A stretch of 64,000 nucleotides of DNA. Origin: CAVQSS01 sp963746605 (GTDB lineage: Bacteria > Desulfobacterota > RBG-13-43-22). Positions 37,580-48,092 of this stretch are shown piece by piece. The stretch spans positions 4,370 to 68,369 of the forward strand of contig CAVVCH010000006.1 in NCBI GenBank assembly GCA_963746605.1, given 5' to 3'. The position numbers and the translations under genes were made by a program. The notes beneath the pieces are model-generated. The model saw only the letters and a program-made list of their open reading frames with translations. It had not been told where the DNA came from and did no database searches. Numbering within the stretch: position 1 is the stretch's first letter; each line of letters opens with the position of its first letter.

Positions 37580-37828
37580 CAAGATGGACGGGCTAATTTG
37601 GACCTTTCGCAAGAAAGGCTCAAATCCCTTTCCCTTTTCCCCCTCTCCCCGCCGAGGGAGAGGGTTGGGGTGAGGGGGGAAAAAGTCTTTATTCATCATC
37701 CCGGACTCGATAAGCCTGCCCGGAAGGTAATAAGCCGGGGAGATCCACGATGGCGGGTGTGGGAGGGTAGGGGGGAAATGTAGCCCAGACGCCCCCGGCA
37801 GGGAAACCTTAAAATGAAAGGTCCAACT

Positions 37829-40033
37829 ATGCCCAAAAAATTCTACGCCCACAGCCTGCCCGGGCAGGCCGCCGGAGGAGTGGCAGCCGCTGGAGGAGCA
37901 TTTGAGAAATGTGGCCGAGATGGCCCGGAGGTTTGCTGAGCCTTTCGGGGCAGGTGATTGGGCTTATCTGGCGGGGTTGTGGCATGATTTGGGGAAGTAT
38001 TCCTGCGAGTTTCAGAGCCGCGTGCTTGCCACGAACGATCCGGAGGCCCATATCGAAGCCAAGCCCGGTCGGCCGGATCACTCCACGGCAGGGGCGCAGC
38101 ACGTTTCATTCCATCTTCAAGGACATGGGCAAACTCATCGCCTACGCCATCGCCGGCCATCATGCCGGACTTCCTGACGGGAAAACGAACGATATCTCCT
38201 GTCTGTACAATCGATTTGCAGAAAAAGATCCCGGATTATTCCTGCGCCCCCATTGCGCTGCTGCAAACAAAATTAACCTTGCAGCTCCCCGTTTGCCCTC
38301 TCAGATCCAAAGCGGTTTTCTTTTCAGCTCTCATTCTTTACTCGGATGATTTACTCCTGTCTGGTCGACGCCGATTTCCTAGATACCGAAAAATTTCTGG
38401 AACCGGAAAAATTCGATTGGCGGAAAGGATATCCTTCCCTGGACGTCTTGGAAAGAAATTTGCGAGTCTATATGGATGACCTGGTCAATCGAGCCTCCCC
38501 AACCAAGCTGAACGAGGAGAGAAAAGATATTTTCGAAAACTGTCTGAAGGCGGCCGAATTGGGAACCCGGCCTTTTCTCGTTAACGGTGCCCACCGGTGG
38601 AGGGAAAACTCTCTGCGTCACTGGCCTTCGGTTTGAAGCATGCGCTTAAATATAATATAGAAAAGGATTATCTATGTCATCCCCTACACCAGTATTATCG
38701 AACAAAACGCAGCTATTTTTCGACGGGCTCTTGGTGAAAACGCCGTAATTGAACACCACTCCAATTTCGAACCTCCGGAAGAAGACCGCTGGTCAAGGTT
38801 GGCCTCGGAAAATTGGGATGCCCCGGTGATCGTCACTACGAACGTCCAGTTCTTTGAATCCCTTTTTTCCGTGCGCTCTTCCCGGTGCAGGAAATTGCAT
38901 AATATCGCACAGAGCGTGGTGATTCTGGATGAGGCCCAGATGCTTCCGGTCCCGCTTTTAAAACCATGCCTGGAGGCTATAAAAGAATTGGCCTCCCATT
39001 ACGGCACCACCATTATCCTGTGTACCGCCACCCAGCCTGCTCTGGGCAAGTCTGCGGAATTTAAAGATGGACTGGAGGGCGTCCGGGAAATCATTCCCGA
39101 TCCGGTTTCTCTCTATCAGGCCTTTAAGAAGGTGAAAGTGGATTACCTGCCGACACTGAGCAATCAAGACCCTGGCGAACATGCTTCTGGAACATAAACA
39201 AGTTCTCACCATTTGCAATACCCGCAGGCAAGCCCGGGAGACCTTTGAGTTGATTCGCCAGGAAGGAGGAGTGTTCCATTTGAGCGCCCTAATGTGCCCG
39301 GCACATCGGACCACGATCCTTAAAAAAATCCGCCAAACGCTGAAAATCGGTGAACCATGCCGGGTAGTCAGTACTCAGTTGATCGAGGCCGGGGTGGATA
39401 TCGACTTCCCGGTTGTATTTCGGTCAATTGCCGGCATCGATTCGATCGCCCAGGCTGCTGGGCGCTGTAATCGGGAAGGATTATTGCCGGGAATGGGCCA
39501 AGTTTTTATTTTTACCCCGGAGTTCGGCCTGCCGCCGGGATATTTCCGACAGACGGCCCAGACCGCTCAAGAGGTTATGCGACATCATCAAGATCCCCTG
39601 AGCCTTAAAGCAGTGGAAGAGTATTTCCAGACCCTTTATTGGCTGAAGGGGGATAATCTTAGACGAGTTTCAGATTCTTAAAATGATTTTAGACGGGATC
39701 CGGACTGGAGATTATCCGTTTAGGACAATCGCCCAGAAGTTCAAGATTATTCAGGATTACATGGAATCCATTATCATTCCCTGGAATGAGGAGGCGGATG
39801 CGCTGATAAGGGAGATTCGATATACGGAATACCCTGGAGCAACGGCTCGTAAAGCCCAACGGTTCACCATCCAGGTTCCGCCGAGGACTTTTTATGATTT
39901 ATTAAACGGGGGAGCGGTTGAACGTATTCACGAACGATACAACATATTGACCAACAAAGATATTTATCGGAAGGATCTGGGACTATGCCCGGAGGATCCA
40001 TCCTTTCATGAGGTGGAATCACTCATGGTTTAG
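37829..40033 (+). CDS. cas3: CRISPR-associated nuclease/helicase Cas3 (type I-C), multiple frameshifts
   Basis: Cas3 degrades DNA marked by Cascade. The pieces in order: HD nuclease (FYAHSLPG, LAGLWHDLGKYSCEFQ, DHSTAGAQH, YAIAGHHAGLPDG), a linker (IYSCLVDADFLDTEKFLEPE), Walker A (LTVPTGGGKTL, split by an indel), YVIPYTSIIEQN, DEAD-type box (VVILDEAQMLP), TATQPALG, and the helicase C motif STQLIEAGVDIDFP with QAAGRCNREG. About nine single-base shifts lie near 37870, 38105, 38222, 38300, 38570, 38617, 38666, 39165 and 39664. No in-frame nonsense codon interrupts the correct frame between the shifts. Total length of about 735 codons is normal. First gene of the locus. Confidence 0.85.
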
Positions 40034-40081
40034 CTCTTTAAAAGAAGTTTAATCTAAGAATGACGAGAGAAGGGAGGTGAG

Positions 40082-40735
40082 ATGATGGCTTACGGAATCA
40101 GATTGAAGGTATGGGGTGATTACGCTTGTTTTACCCGCCCTGAAATGAAAGTGGAGCGAGTCAGTTATGATGTGATGACGCCTTCGGCGGCCCGGGGGGT
40201 GCTGGAGGCCATCTACTGGAAACCGGCTATTCAATGGGTGATTGATCGGATCCATGTGCTGAATCCGATCCGTTTCGACAACGTTCGACGGAATGAACTG
40301 GCCGGGAAATTGGCCGTCGGAACGGTGAAAAAAGCAATGAAAGATGGAAGATCGCCGGTTGAGGTTTTCATCGAAGAAGATCGGCAGCAACGGGCCGCCA
40401 TGGTCCTGCGGGATGTCGCCTATGTAATCGACGCCCATTTCGATTTCAGCGGTTCGGAAGACAACAACCCGGCCAAGCATAAGGAGATGTTCGACCGCCG
40501 GGCCGCCAAAGGGCAGTGTTTCCATCGACCTTATCTGGGCTGCCGGGAGTTCCCGGCCCAGTTTGAGCCGGTGGAGGAAGTGCCGCCGTCTGTGCATCAG
40601 GGGAGAAAGGATTTGGGCTGGATGCTGCATGACATTGATTTTGATAATAAAATGGAAGCCAAGTTCTTTAGGGCGGTCATGGTAGACGGCATAATTGAAA
40701 TTCCCCCATTTAATGGAGAGGAGGTGAAGAGGTGA
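40082..40735 (+). CDS. cas5c: CRISPR-associated protein Cas5c (crRNA-processing)
   Basis: In type I-C, Cas5 (Cas5d) replaces Cas6 and cuts the pre-crRNA at the repeat. The gene is intact, 217 residues. It begins AYGIRLKVWGDYACFTRPEM, with VERVSYDVMTPSAARGVLEA and IYWKP in the first domain. Tyr45 in EAIYWKP and Lys132-His133 in NPAKHKEMFDRR sit where the catalytic Tyr/Lys/His of characterised Cas5d proteins are, so processing looks intact. A GGGAGGTGAG site precedes ATG 40082. It overlaps cas8c by 4 nt. Confidence 0.93.
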   Translation: MMAYGIRLKVWGDYACFTRPEMKVERVSYDVMTPSAARGVLEAIYWKPAIQWVIDRIHVLNPIRFDNVRRNELAGKLAVGTVKKAMKDGRSPVEVFIEEDRQQRAAMVLRDVAYVIDAHFDFSGSEDNNPAKHKEMFDRRAAKGQCFHRPYLGCREFPAQFEPVEEVPPSVHQGRKDLGWMLHDIDFDNKMEAKFFRAVMVDGIIEIPPFNGEEVKR

Positions 40736-42442
40736 TACTCCAGGCGCTGAATCAGTATTACGAAAGGTTAAAGGATAACCCAGAAACCAAAATCCCTCTT
40801 TTTGGATTTGGTAGCCAGAAGATACATTTTGTCGTGGTTCTTAATGATGATGGGCAAGTTGTTCAAGTCAAGGATCTTCGGGAAAAGGTAAAAAACAAAA
40901 CAGTACCCGCTTCTATTACCGTTCCGATGATAGGGAAAAAACGTGCGGTGGATATTACACCCAATTTCATGTGGGACAACACGGGATATGTCTTAGGGTG
41001 GGATGCCAAAGGAAAAGATGCCCGAACTAAAAAATGTTTTGCGGCTTTTAAGAAATTACACCAGGAAATAGGAAAAGGAATATCTGATCGCGGTCTGAAG
41101 GCGGTTATCGGTTTTCTTGAATCATGGCACCCTGAGAAGGATAAGTTCCTTGAACATTGGGGTGAAATGTCCGGTGCAAATCTTGTTTTTCAACTGGATG
41201 GAGAATTAGGAATATATCCATGATCGCCCTTCGGTTAGGGATGCTTGGATTAACTACTGTGCGGCAAATTCATCCGAGACGATCTCCACTTGTCTGATCA
41301 AGGGGAAACCGGCACCGATAGCTCGCTTGCATCCGGCGATTAAAGGTGTACAGGGTGCACAATCTACCGGGGCAGGCATTGTATCTTTTAATTTAGACGC
41401 CTTTTTGTCGTACGAGAAATCTCAAAATTTCAATGCACCAATAGGTGAGGATACTGCCTTCGCCTATACCACAGCCCTTAATTATCTGCTCCGGTTCGAG
41501 AGTCGTCAAAAGATTCGTATCGGAGATGCCACGACGGTCTTCTGGACCGAGCGGGAGTCCCCCATTGAAGGTTTTATGGGAATGATCCTTGATCCCAGAG
41601 ATGATTCAGGGGATTTAGCCGATGTGCGACTTTTCTTAGAAGCGGTTCGGGACGGGAAGCAGCCCGCAGGTATCGATGATCCTAGATCTCAACTTCTATA
41701 TTCTGGGGTTGTCTCCAAACGCTTCACGGCTTTCCGTCCGTTTCTGGCATGTAAGCACCGTAGGAGAGATCAGCAACAGGATTGGACAACATTTTCGAGA
41801 TTTGGCTATCGTCCGAAGTGAAAAAGATCCGGAGTTTCCAGGAATATGGTGGCTTTTGAAAGAGACCGCAGTTCAAAGAAAGACAGATAACATCCCGCCG
41901 CTTCTCGGCGGCGCTTTGATGCGGGCCATCATAACCGGGACCGCTTATCCACAAAGTTTGCTTTCGATCCTCATAGGAAGGATCAGGGCTGATCAAACCA
42001 TTAACTATATGCGGGCCGCTATGATCAAGGCCTGTTTAAATCGAAAAAGTCGCATCCATCAAAAGTAAAGAGGAGGTCAGTATGGCTTTGGACAAGGAAT
42101 CCCCAAACGTCGCCTACCGATTAGGGAGGCTATTTGCCGTTTTGGAGAAAGCGCAGAAGGACGCCATCCCAGGTGCCAATACAACCATCAAGGATCGTTA
42201 TTACGGATCTGGCATCGGCGACTCCGAGCGTTGTATTTCCCCAATTGGTCCGGTTGGCCCAGCATCACCTCCAAAAGGCGGAATATGGATTTAGGACGGA
42301 CAAAATGATCGAAGATATAATGGGAGGCATTGAGAAATTCCCTGCTCATCTGAGCCTCGACGATCAAGGGATGTTTGCCATCGGATACTATCACCAACGA
42401 CAGGCTTTTTATACTAAAACGGAAAAACAGAAGGAGGACTAA
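40732..42442 (+). CDS. cas8c: CRISPR-associated protein Cas8c (Csd1), multiple frameshifts
   Basis: The large subunit of type I-C Cascade, which reads the PAM. Starts at GTG 40732 and runs QALNQYYERLKDNPETKIPL, MWDNTGYVLGWDAKGKDARTK, ARLHPAIKGVQGAQSTGAG, ALNYLLRF, WWLLKETAVQRKTDNIPPLL, RLGRLFAVLEKAQKDAIPG and FAIGYYHQRQAFYTK in order, across several frames. Shifts lie near 41213, 41690, 42060 and 42216. About 570 codons in total, normal for the family. The pieces keep family motifs without nonsense codons between indels. Confidence 0.85.
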
Positions 42443-42446
42443 TTAA

Positions 42447-43337
42447 ATGAACGAGCCTATTAAAAGTCGCTACGAATTTGTTTATCTCTTTGATGTCGAA
42501 AACGGAAACCCTAATGGTGACCCTGATGCCGGCAATATGCCGCGTATTGATCCGGAAACGAGTTTCGGGTTAGTGACCGATGTCTGTTTAAAGAGAAAAA
42601 TCAGGAATTTCGTCGAGATCGTGAAAGGTAATCAATCTCCTTATGAAATTTATATTCGGGAGAAGGCCATCCTCAACCAGACTCATGAGAGAGCACATAA
42701 GGCTGTCGGAGTTGCAGATAAAGGAGATGACAAGAAACGCAAAGGAACCGGCGATGAGGTAGAAAAAGCCCGAGAGTGGATGTGTGCACAATTTTTACGA
42801 TGTAAGGACCTTTGGAGCCGTTATGTCTACGGGGGTTAATTGTGGACAGAGTCCGCGGTCCAGTTCAATTGAATTTTGCACGAAGTATAGAGTCCATTGT
42901 CCCTATGGAGATAAGCATCACTCGGATGGCGGTTGCCACTGAAAAAGAAGCCGAACAACAAAGCGGGGACAACCGAACTATGGGTCAGCAAACACATCGT
43001 CCCCTACGCCCTCTACCGTGCTGAAGGATATATTTCAGCTCACCTTGCCAACCAAACCGGTTTTTCGGAACCTGACCTTTCCCTACTGTGGGAGGCATTG
43101 ATTAACATGTTTGACCATGATCATTCGGCTGCCCGGGGAAAAATGAACGCCCGAAAATTGATTGTTTTTAAACATGACTCCGCCTTGGGGAATGCCCCGG
43201 CTCATAAATTATTTGATCTTGTAAAAGTCAATCGAACGACAGATGTTTCAATCCCTGCAAGGGCTTTTTCTGATTATGCAGTTCTCGTGAAAGAAGGTGA
43301 AGTACCCCACGGGGTTACCATTGAGGAAAAAATCTGA
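42447..43337 (+). CDS. cas7c: CRISPR-associated protein Cas7c (Csd2), three frameshifts
   Basis: The Cascade backbone protein that wraps the crRNA. N-terminal RYEFVYLFDVENGNPNGDPD is the Cas7/Csd2 hallmark, followed by TDVCLKRKIRNFV. The C-terminal part reads HIVPYALYRAEGYISAHLAN and DVSIPARAFSDYAV. Indels near 42797 (T5, expected T4), 42847 and 42988 each need one base removed. With those repaired the product is about 295 residues, as expected. Starts 4 nt after the cas8c stop. Confidence 0.87.
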
Positions 43338-43355
43338 GGAGAATATCAGATGAGA

Positions 43356-43925
43356 AGATGAGGGAGACGAATTGCGCCAACACCGAAGGCATCTTCCGCA
43401 TCATCCAGTCCATCCCCTCCCCCAAGGCCGAGCCGTTCAAACGCTGGCTGGCCAAGGTCGGCTATGAGCGGGTGCAGGATGATAAAGATCTGGAAATGTG
43501 CCAGAAAAGACAAAAGCGCTTTACAAGGCCAAATATCGTAAACCGAGAAACAACGAATGATTACCGATACCACGCCGGAAGCACGAAGCCCACCAACGGC
43601 AAATTTTTCACGGAGCGGTGAGGAGCGTCTCCGAGTGTATGGCCTTGAGCGATCAGATGCGGGATATCGCCTTGGCTCGGTAGAGAAGCAGGAATCCGCA
43701 GGCGGAGAAGAGGAGATCATGGATGTATAAAGGATTCATGGAATTGAAGTAAAACGGAAGATCGAAAAATGGTCTCAGGAATTAGGGCTTAATGATCTCT
43801 GAGCAGCATTTGCAATCGTTGTTAGTCCATGAAGGAAAGACAAAAGCTAGTAGAAAGGGCAGGGCGGTCGAACTGATGCCGGAAGGACGCCGTATGGTGC
43901 ATGTTTTGCAATTATTGAGGTTTTA
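43356..43925 (+). pseudogene. Remnants of a DinD/BRO-type gene and another unidentified ORF
   Basis: The reading LRETNCANTEGIFRIIQSIP, SPKAEPFKRWLAKVGYERVQ is diagnostic for DinD-like (DNA-damage-inducible protein D / BRO-type antirepressor-like) proteins, with no start codon and a frameshift after about 45 residues (KALYKAKYRK in another frame). The rest decays with stops. Near 43790-43925 a frame ends VELMPEGRRMVHVLQLLRF, unrecognised. This remnant separates cas7 from the following genes in the operon. Confidence 0.6.
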
Positions 43926-43968
43926 AAATCGTACAATTCCAGCAAACCAAGGAGGCTTCTGTAAAGCA

Positions 43969-44565
43969 ATGGCACCACATTCCGGAAACCAACTTCCCGA
44001 CGCCCCTCCCGCCCTCATCCCGCCTCACGGCGGCTACCAGGATCTCCAGTCCTTTCAAATGGCCGAGATCGTCTATGACGGCACGGTGTTTTTCTGCGAC
44101 CGCTTCATCACCCGTCGCTCCCGCACCCACGACCAGATGGTCCAGGCGGCGCGGAGCGGCAAGCAAAATATCGCGGAGGGCAGCCAGGTCTCCGGCACCT
44201 CCAAGAAAACCGAGTTGAAGCTGGTGGGGGTGGCCCGGGGCAGCCTGGAAGAGCTGCTGGTGGATTTCAAGGATTTCCTGCGCCAGAAGGGCCTGCCCCT
44301 TGGGGCAAGGACCACCCGAAAGCCCGCGAGGTCCGGGGCCTCTGCTACCGCCAGGATAGGTCTTATTTGACCTATAAGACCTATATTGAGGAAAGCGCGG
44401 CGGAGGTGGCCGCCAACACCCTGGTCTGCCTGATCCACCAGACCAACTATCTGCTGGACCAGCAGCTTCGGGCCTTGGAAAAAGGCTTTTCTGAAGGAGG
44501 GCGGCTTTACCGAAAGGCTCTACCGGACCCGGACCCAGGCCCGGGGACCCTGGAAGGGGCCATGA
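43969..44565 (+). CDS. Four-helix-bundle (S23-like) protein inside the cas operon, two compensating frameshifts
   Basis: A four-helix-bundle protein of the family also encoded in 23S rRNA intervening sequences, with the longer suffix-domain version. Motifs: LQSFQMAEIVYDGTVFFCDR, SRTHDQMVQAARSGKQNIAE GS, TELKLVGVARGSLEELLVDF, and in another frame TYIEESAAEVAANTLVCLIH, NYLLDQQLRALEKGF, then GGFTERLYRTRTQARG. Shifts near 44300 (one base short) and 44505 (one extra) cancel. Its stop overlaps the cas4 ATG (ATGA), so it is translationally coupled to cas4. No role in CRISPR is known to me. Confidence 0.75.
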
Positions 44566-45202
44566 GCTACACCGAAGACAACCTGATCATGCTTTCCGCC
44601 TTGCAGCACTTTGTTTTCTGCGAGCGCCAGTGCGCCTTGATTCACATTGAGCAGGTGTGGGAGGAAAATCGCTGGACTGCCGAGGGCCGAATCCTGCACG
44701 AGCGGGTCCACGAGCAGGAAGGGGAGACCCGGGCCGGGGTGCGAATCGAGCGGGGTCTTTCTTTGCGCTCTCTCCGGCTCGGGCTGGTGGGGGTGGCGGA
44801 TGTGGTGGAATTTCATCCGCAGCCTGGGGGCGGGTGGCGGCCTTTCCCGGTGGAGTACAAGCGGGGCAAGCCAAACCGGACCATTGCGATGAGGTCCAGT
44901 TATGCGCCCAGGCCATGTGCCTGGAGGAAATGATCGGGGTGGAGGTCCCGGAGGGCGCTCTTTTTTATGGAAAAATCAGGCGCCGCCATGATGTAGTTTT
45001 TACACCGGAACTGAGGAAAACGACAGAGGAAACGGCCGCCGGGGTGCGTAAACTCCTGGATGCGGGGATAACCCCGCCGGCCGTCTATGACAAGAAATGC
45101 AAACAATGTTCCCTGATCGAGGTCTGCCTGCCCCAGTCCTTGGGCCGGAAAAGGGATATAAAACGTTATCTTTCAAGTGCGCTGGAGGACCCGGTAGATT
45201 GA
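44562..45202 (+). CDS. cas4: CRISPR-associated exonuclease Cas4, one frameshift
   Basis: Cas4 trims prespacers and selects PAM-side ends during adaptation. Four Cys ligate an Fe-S cluster: Cys20 in FVFCERQC (also Cys24) and the C-terminal CKQCSLIEVC. The RecB-type nuclease core shows GRILHERVHE, RSLRLGLVGVADVVEF (Asp) and FPVEYKRGK (Glu-x-Lys). One base is missing near 44880; adding it gives KPNRDHCDEVQLCAQAMCLE. Total about 213 residues. It overlaps the four-helix-bundle gene and is followed by 264 nt with no gene before cas1. Confidence 0.88.
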
Positions 45203-45466
45203 AGCTTAAGATAGAAACTAAGAAAATCGGGTTCGACTTGATGGAATAGCTAGCCAGGTTTAGTAGCCGCAGACTCGGCTTTCAACGGGTGACAGGAAAA
45301 ATCAGGGATTGCCGGTCTAAACCCTCTAGCGCTGAGCAGATTCTTCGTCGCTTTACGTCCTAGATGACAAGGGCTGCTTCAGGCGTTGAGCGAAGTCGGC
45401 TGTCGCGCCTTTGTCGTGTAGAAAAAGTCTTTTCCAGATGAATGAAAAGGGATAGGCAGGTGAACC

Positions 45467-46499
45467 ATGAAAAAACATCTAAACACTCTATTTGTGACCA
45501 CCCAGGGGGCCTATCTCTCCAAGGAAGGCGAGACCGTGGTGGTGAAAAATGAAGGAAAGATACTCCTGCAGCTCCCGATCCACACCATCGGGGGGATCGT
45601 CTGCTTCGGCCAGGTTTCCTGCAGCCCTTTTCTGATGGGCTTTTGCGCGGAGCAGGGGGTGAGCCTCAGCTTTCTTTCGGAGCATGGCCGGTTTCTGGCC
45701 CGGGTTCAGGGGCCGGTCTCCGGTAATGTGCTCCTTCGGCGGCAGCAATACCGCTGGGCCGACGATGAGGGTCAATCGGCCCGGATGGCCGGGTCCATTC
45801 TCGTAGGGAAGGTGGCCAATTGCCGATCGGTCCTGGGCCGAACGCTCCGGGATCATTCGGAGAAGGTTAAGGAGGATGAGGTCCGGTCGGCTTATGACCG
45901 GCTAAAGAACAATCTTCAGATGCTGACCGGAGACAGGATCCCTGGATGTGCTTCGCGGCATCGAGGGGGAAGCGGCCCACACCTATTTCGGGGTCTTCGA
46001 TCACCTGATCCTTTCCCAGAAGGAGGATTTCACCTTTGCCGAACGAAACCGGCGGCCGCCATTAGACCGGGTTAATTGCCTGCTGTCGTTTCTCTATACC
46101 CTGTTGATGCATGATGTCCGGTCCGCCCTGGAGTGCGTGGGGCTCGATCCGGCGGTCGGATTTCTGCACCGGGATCGACCGGGCCGGCCGGGGTTGGCCC
46201 TCGACCTGATGGAGGAGTTCAGACCGGTCTTTGCCGATCGCCTGGCCCTTTCCCTGATTAACCTCAATCAGGTCCAGAAGAAAGGCTTTACCACCAAGGA
46301 AAATGGAGCAGTGCTCATGGATGACGAGACCAGAAAAACCGTCCTGGTGGCTTACCAGAAAAGAAAACAGGATGAACTGGTCCATCCTTTCCTGGAAGAA
46401 AAGGTCACCATGGGTCTGCTGCCTCATCTGCAGGCCATGCTCCTGGCGCGTCATATTCGCGGCGATCTGGATGGGTATCCGCCTTTTCTGTGGAAGTAG
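45467..46499 (+). CDS. cas1: CRISPR-associated endonuclease Cas1, one frameshift
   Basis: The integrase of spacer acquisition. Starts MKKHLNTLFVTTQGAYLSKE with the usual N-terminal beta domain. After one extra base near 45940, the helical domain reads DVLRGIEGEAAHTYFGVFDH, where the catalytic Glu lies, with His in VGFLHRDRPGRPGLALDLME and Asp/Glu in the same segment (DLMEEFRPVFADRL). About 344 codons, normal for type I-C Cas1. GGCAGGTG precedes ATG 45467. All metal-binding residues appear preserved. Confidence 0.9.
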
Positions 46500-46700
46500 A
46501 GGGAGGATACAAGATGGAAGATGGAAGATGGGAGATGGAAGCAAAAGATAAAGCGTTGCGCCGCAGGCCGAGGGGTTTCCTGAAATCGGTATCTCCCGAT
46601 TTCGGGAAAAGAAATTCTCTCTGTGTTCTCCGTGCCTCCGTGGTGAAAAAGCAGTTAAAGGCCTTTTAGCCGCGGACTCTCGCGGACAGGGTGAGCGATT

Positions 46701-46991
46701 ATGATGGTCGTCGTGAGCTATGATGTTTCCACCATAGAACCGGAAGGCCGGCGGCGTCTGGCCCGGGTGGCCAAGGTCTGCAAAAACAACGGCCAGCGGG
46801 TGCAGTATTCGGTATTCGAATGCTCCGTAGATCCCGCGCGTTGGGCCTTTTTTCGAGACCGGTTGATCAAAGAGATTAATCCGGAACAGGACAGCCTGCG
46901 ATTTTATTTCCTGGGGGCCAACTGGAAACGCCGGATGGAGCATGTGGGAGCCAAAAAAGGATATGATTTGGATGACCCGCTGGTGGTTTAG
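46701..46991 (+). CDS. cas2: CRISPR-associated endoribonuclease Cas2
   Basis: A 96-residue intact protein that forms the structural core of the Cas1-Cas2 integrase. Ferredoxin-like fold: VVVSYDVSTIEPEGRRRLAR (Asp in the first strand), RVQYSVFECSVDPARWAFFR, DSLRFYFLGANWKRRMEHVG. The C-terminal extension GYDLDDPLVV is typical of type I-C. It lies 235 nt before the array. A 200-nt gap with dispersed GATGGAAGATGG repeats separates it from cas1. Confidence 0.95.
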   Translation: MMVVVSYDVSTIEPEGRRRLARVAKVCKNNGQRVQYSVFECSVDPARWAFFRDRLIKEINPEQDSLRFYFLGANWKRRMEHVGAKKGYDLDDPLVV

Positions 46992-47226
46992 GGCCTGGTG
47001 CGAACCATAAGCTGCCATTCCAGGAGAATGGGAACTTATGATAATTTATCAAGGGGTTACGAATGGTTTACGTACAGTCTGGTTCGCGCAGACGATTTAT
47101 TATAAAAAATCAACAAGTTGTAGTAAAATGGCTCTTTGAAAAATGAATAGTGTTGGGATGATTTGGGGACAGGTTCGCAAAATTGGCGTGATAAATTTAA
47201 TGTTTTAAAGCAGTTGGAAGTGAACA
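46992..47226 (+). promoter_or_regulatory. CRISPR leader
   Basis: The 235 nt between cas2 and the first repeat is AT-rich in its last 100 nt (TTGGCGTGATAAATTTAATG, TTTTAAAGCAGTTGG) and has no gene. In type I-C loci the leader holds the array promoter and the site of new spacer insertion. No clear -10/-35 pair could be fixed. Confidence 0.6.
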
Positions 47227-48077
47227 GTCGCCCCCCGCGCGGGGGCGTGGATTGAAACTCCAAGCCGTCAGTCGAATGCCCGCGCGGCTGACATTGTCAC
47301 TCCGATAGTCGCCCCCCGCGCGGGGGCGTGGATTGAAACGCGATAGATCACTGTGCCAAGGCTGATTAAACCGGTGAGCGGAACCGTCGTCGCCCCCCGC
47401 GCGGGGGCGTGGATTGAAACATCATCTGTCAATGCCTGGCCAGTCTTCTCAAAGTCGCCCCCCGCGCGGGGGCGTGGATTGAAACCAGGGTTCCACCCGA
47501 CCCGAGGACGTCGCCCCCCGCGCGGGGGCGTGGATTGAAACATCCGGCTAGCTGGATATTATCCATAGGGCATGTCAGGTCGCCCCCCGCGCGGGGGCGT
47601 GGATTGAAACTATGATCGATCGTTGCTAATCGGCCTGGTCTGACATCGTCGCCCCCCGCGCGGGGGCGTGGATTGAAACTGCACCAATGGCACGCTATGC
47701 TTCCGTAAGATCTACGGTCGCCCCCCGCGCGGGGGCGTGGATTGAAACAAATCATCGACACCGGACGCTCTTGAACCGCTTCGCGTCGCCCCCCGCGCGG
47801 GGGCGTGGATTGAAACCGATCTGAGCGGACTCGTAAGCAATCTCTGACGATACGTCGCCCCCCGCGCGGGGGCGTGGATTGAAACTAGTCACCGTGACAA
47901 GCTCCCGTCGGCACAACAGGTCGCCCCCCGCGCGGGGGCGTGGATTGAAACACGAACTGGACGTGCTCAACAGCTTATCCTGACATGTCGCCCCCCGCGC
48001 GGGGGCGTGGATTGAAACGCCGCGTTCAGGTCCGTTTGTGCGTAGATTTGCGCGTCGCCCCCCGCGCGGGGGGCGAC
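47227..48077 (+). CRISPR. Type I-C CRISPR array: 12 full repeats and one truncated repeat
   Basis: The 32-nt repeat begins GTCGCCCCCCGCGCGG and ends GCGTGGATTGAAAC, the type I-C form. Repeats start at 47227, 47308, 47389, 47454, 47510, 47579, 47648, 47717, 47785, 47854, 47920 and 47987 and are identical. Spacers in order measure 49, 49, 33, 24, 37, 37, 37, 36, 37, 34, 35 and 35 nt. The 13th unit at 48054 keeps only the first half and then mirrors itself into a palindrome. All spacers are distinct; none matches elsewhere in the window by eye. cas genes and array have the same orientation. Confidence 0.97.
48054..48077. repeat. Perfect palindrome closing the CRISPR array
   Basis: The first 12 nt of the final repeat unit (GTCGCCCCCCGC) are followed immediately by their reverse complement, giving a 24-nt perfect palindrome. 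It could act as a hairpin at the array's 3' end; there is no T-run. Confidence 0.75.
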
Positions 48078-48092
48078 GTCGGGATTACTGCG

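Noticed and set aside
43969..44565. Four-helix-bundle gene as an Avd of a diversity-generating retroelement
   Set aside because: No reverse transcriptase, template repeat or variable repeat is seen nearby.
46062..47018. Long minus-strand frame over cas1 and cas2
   Set aside because: It is the shadow of the cas1 3' half, cas2 and the intergenic repeat; the plus-strand proteins are clearly the real genes.
47268..47970. Minus-strand proteins with repeated FNPRPRAGGD / SIHAPARGA motifs
   Set aside because: They are translations of the CRISPR repeat and spacers, a well-known false annotation.
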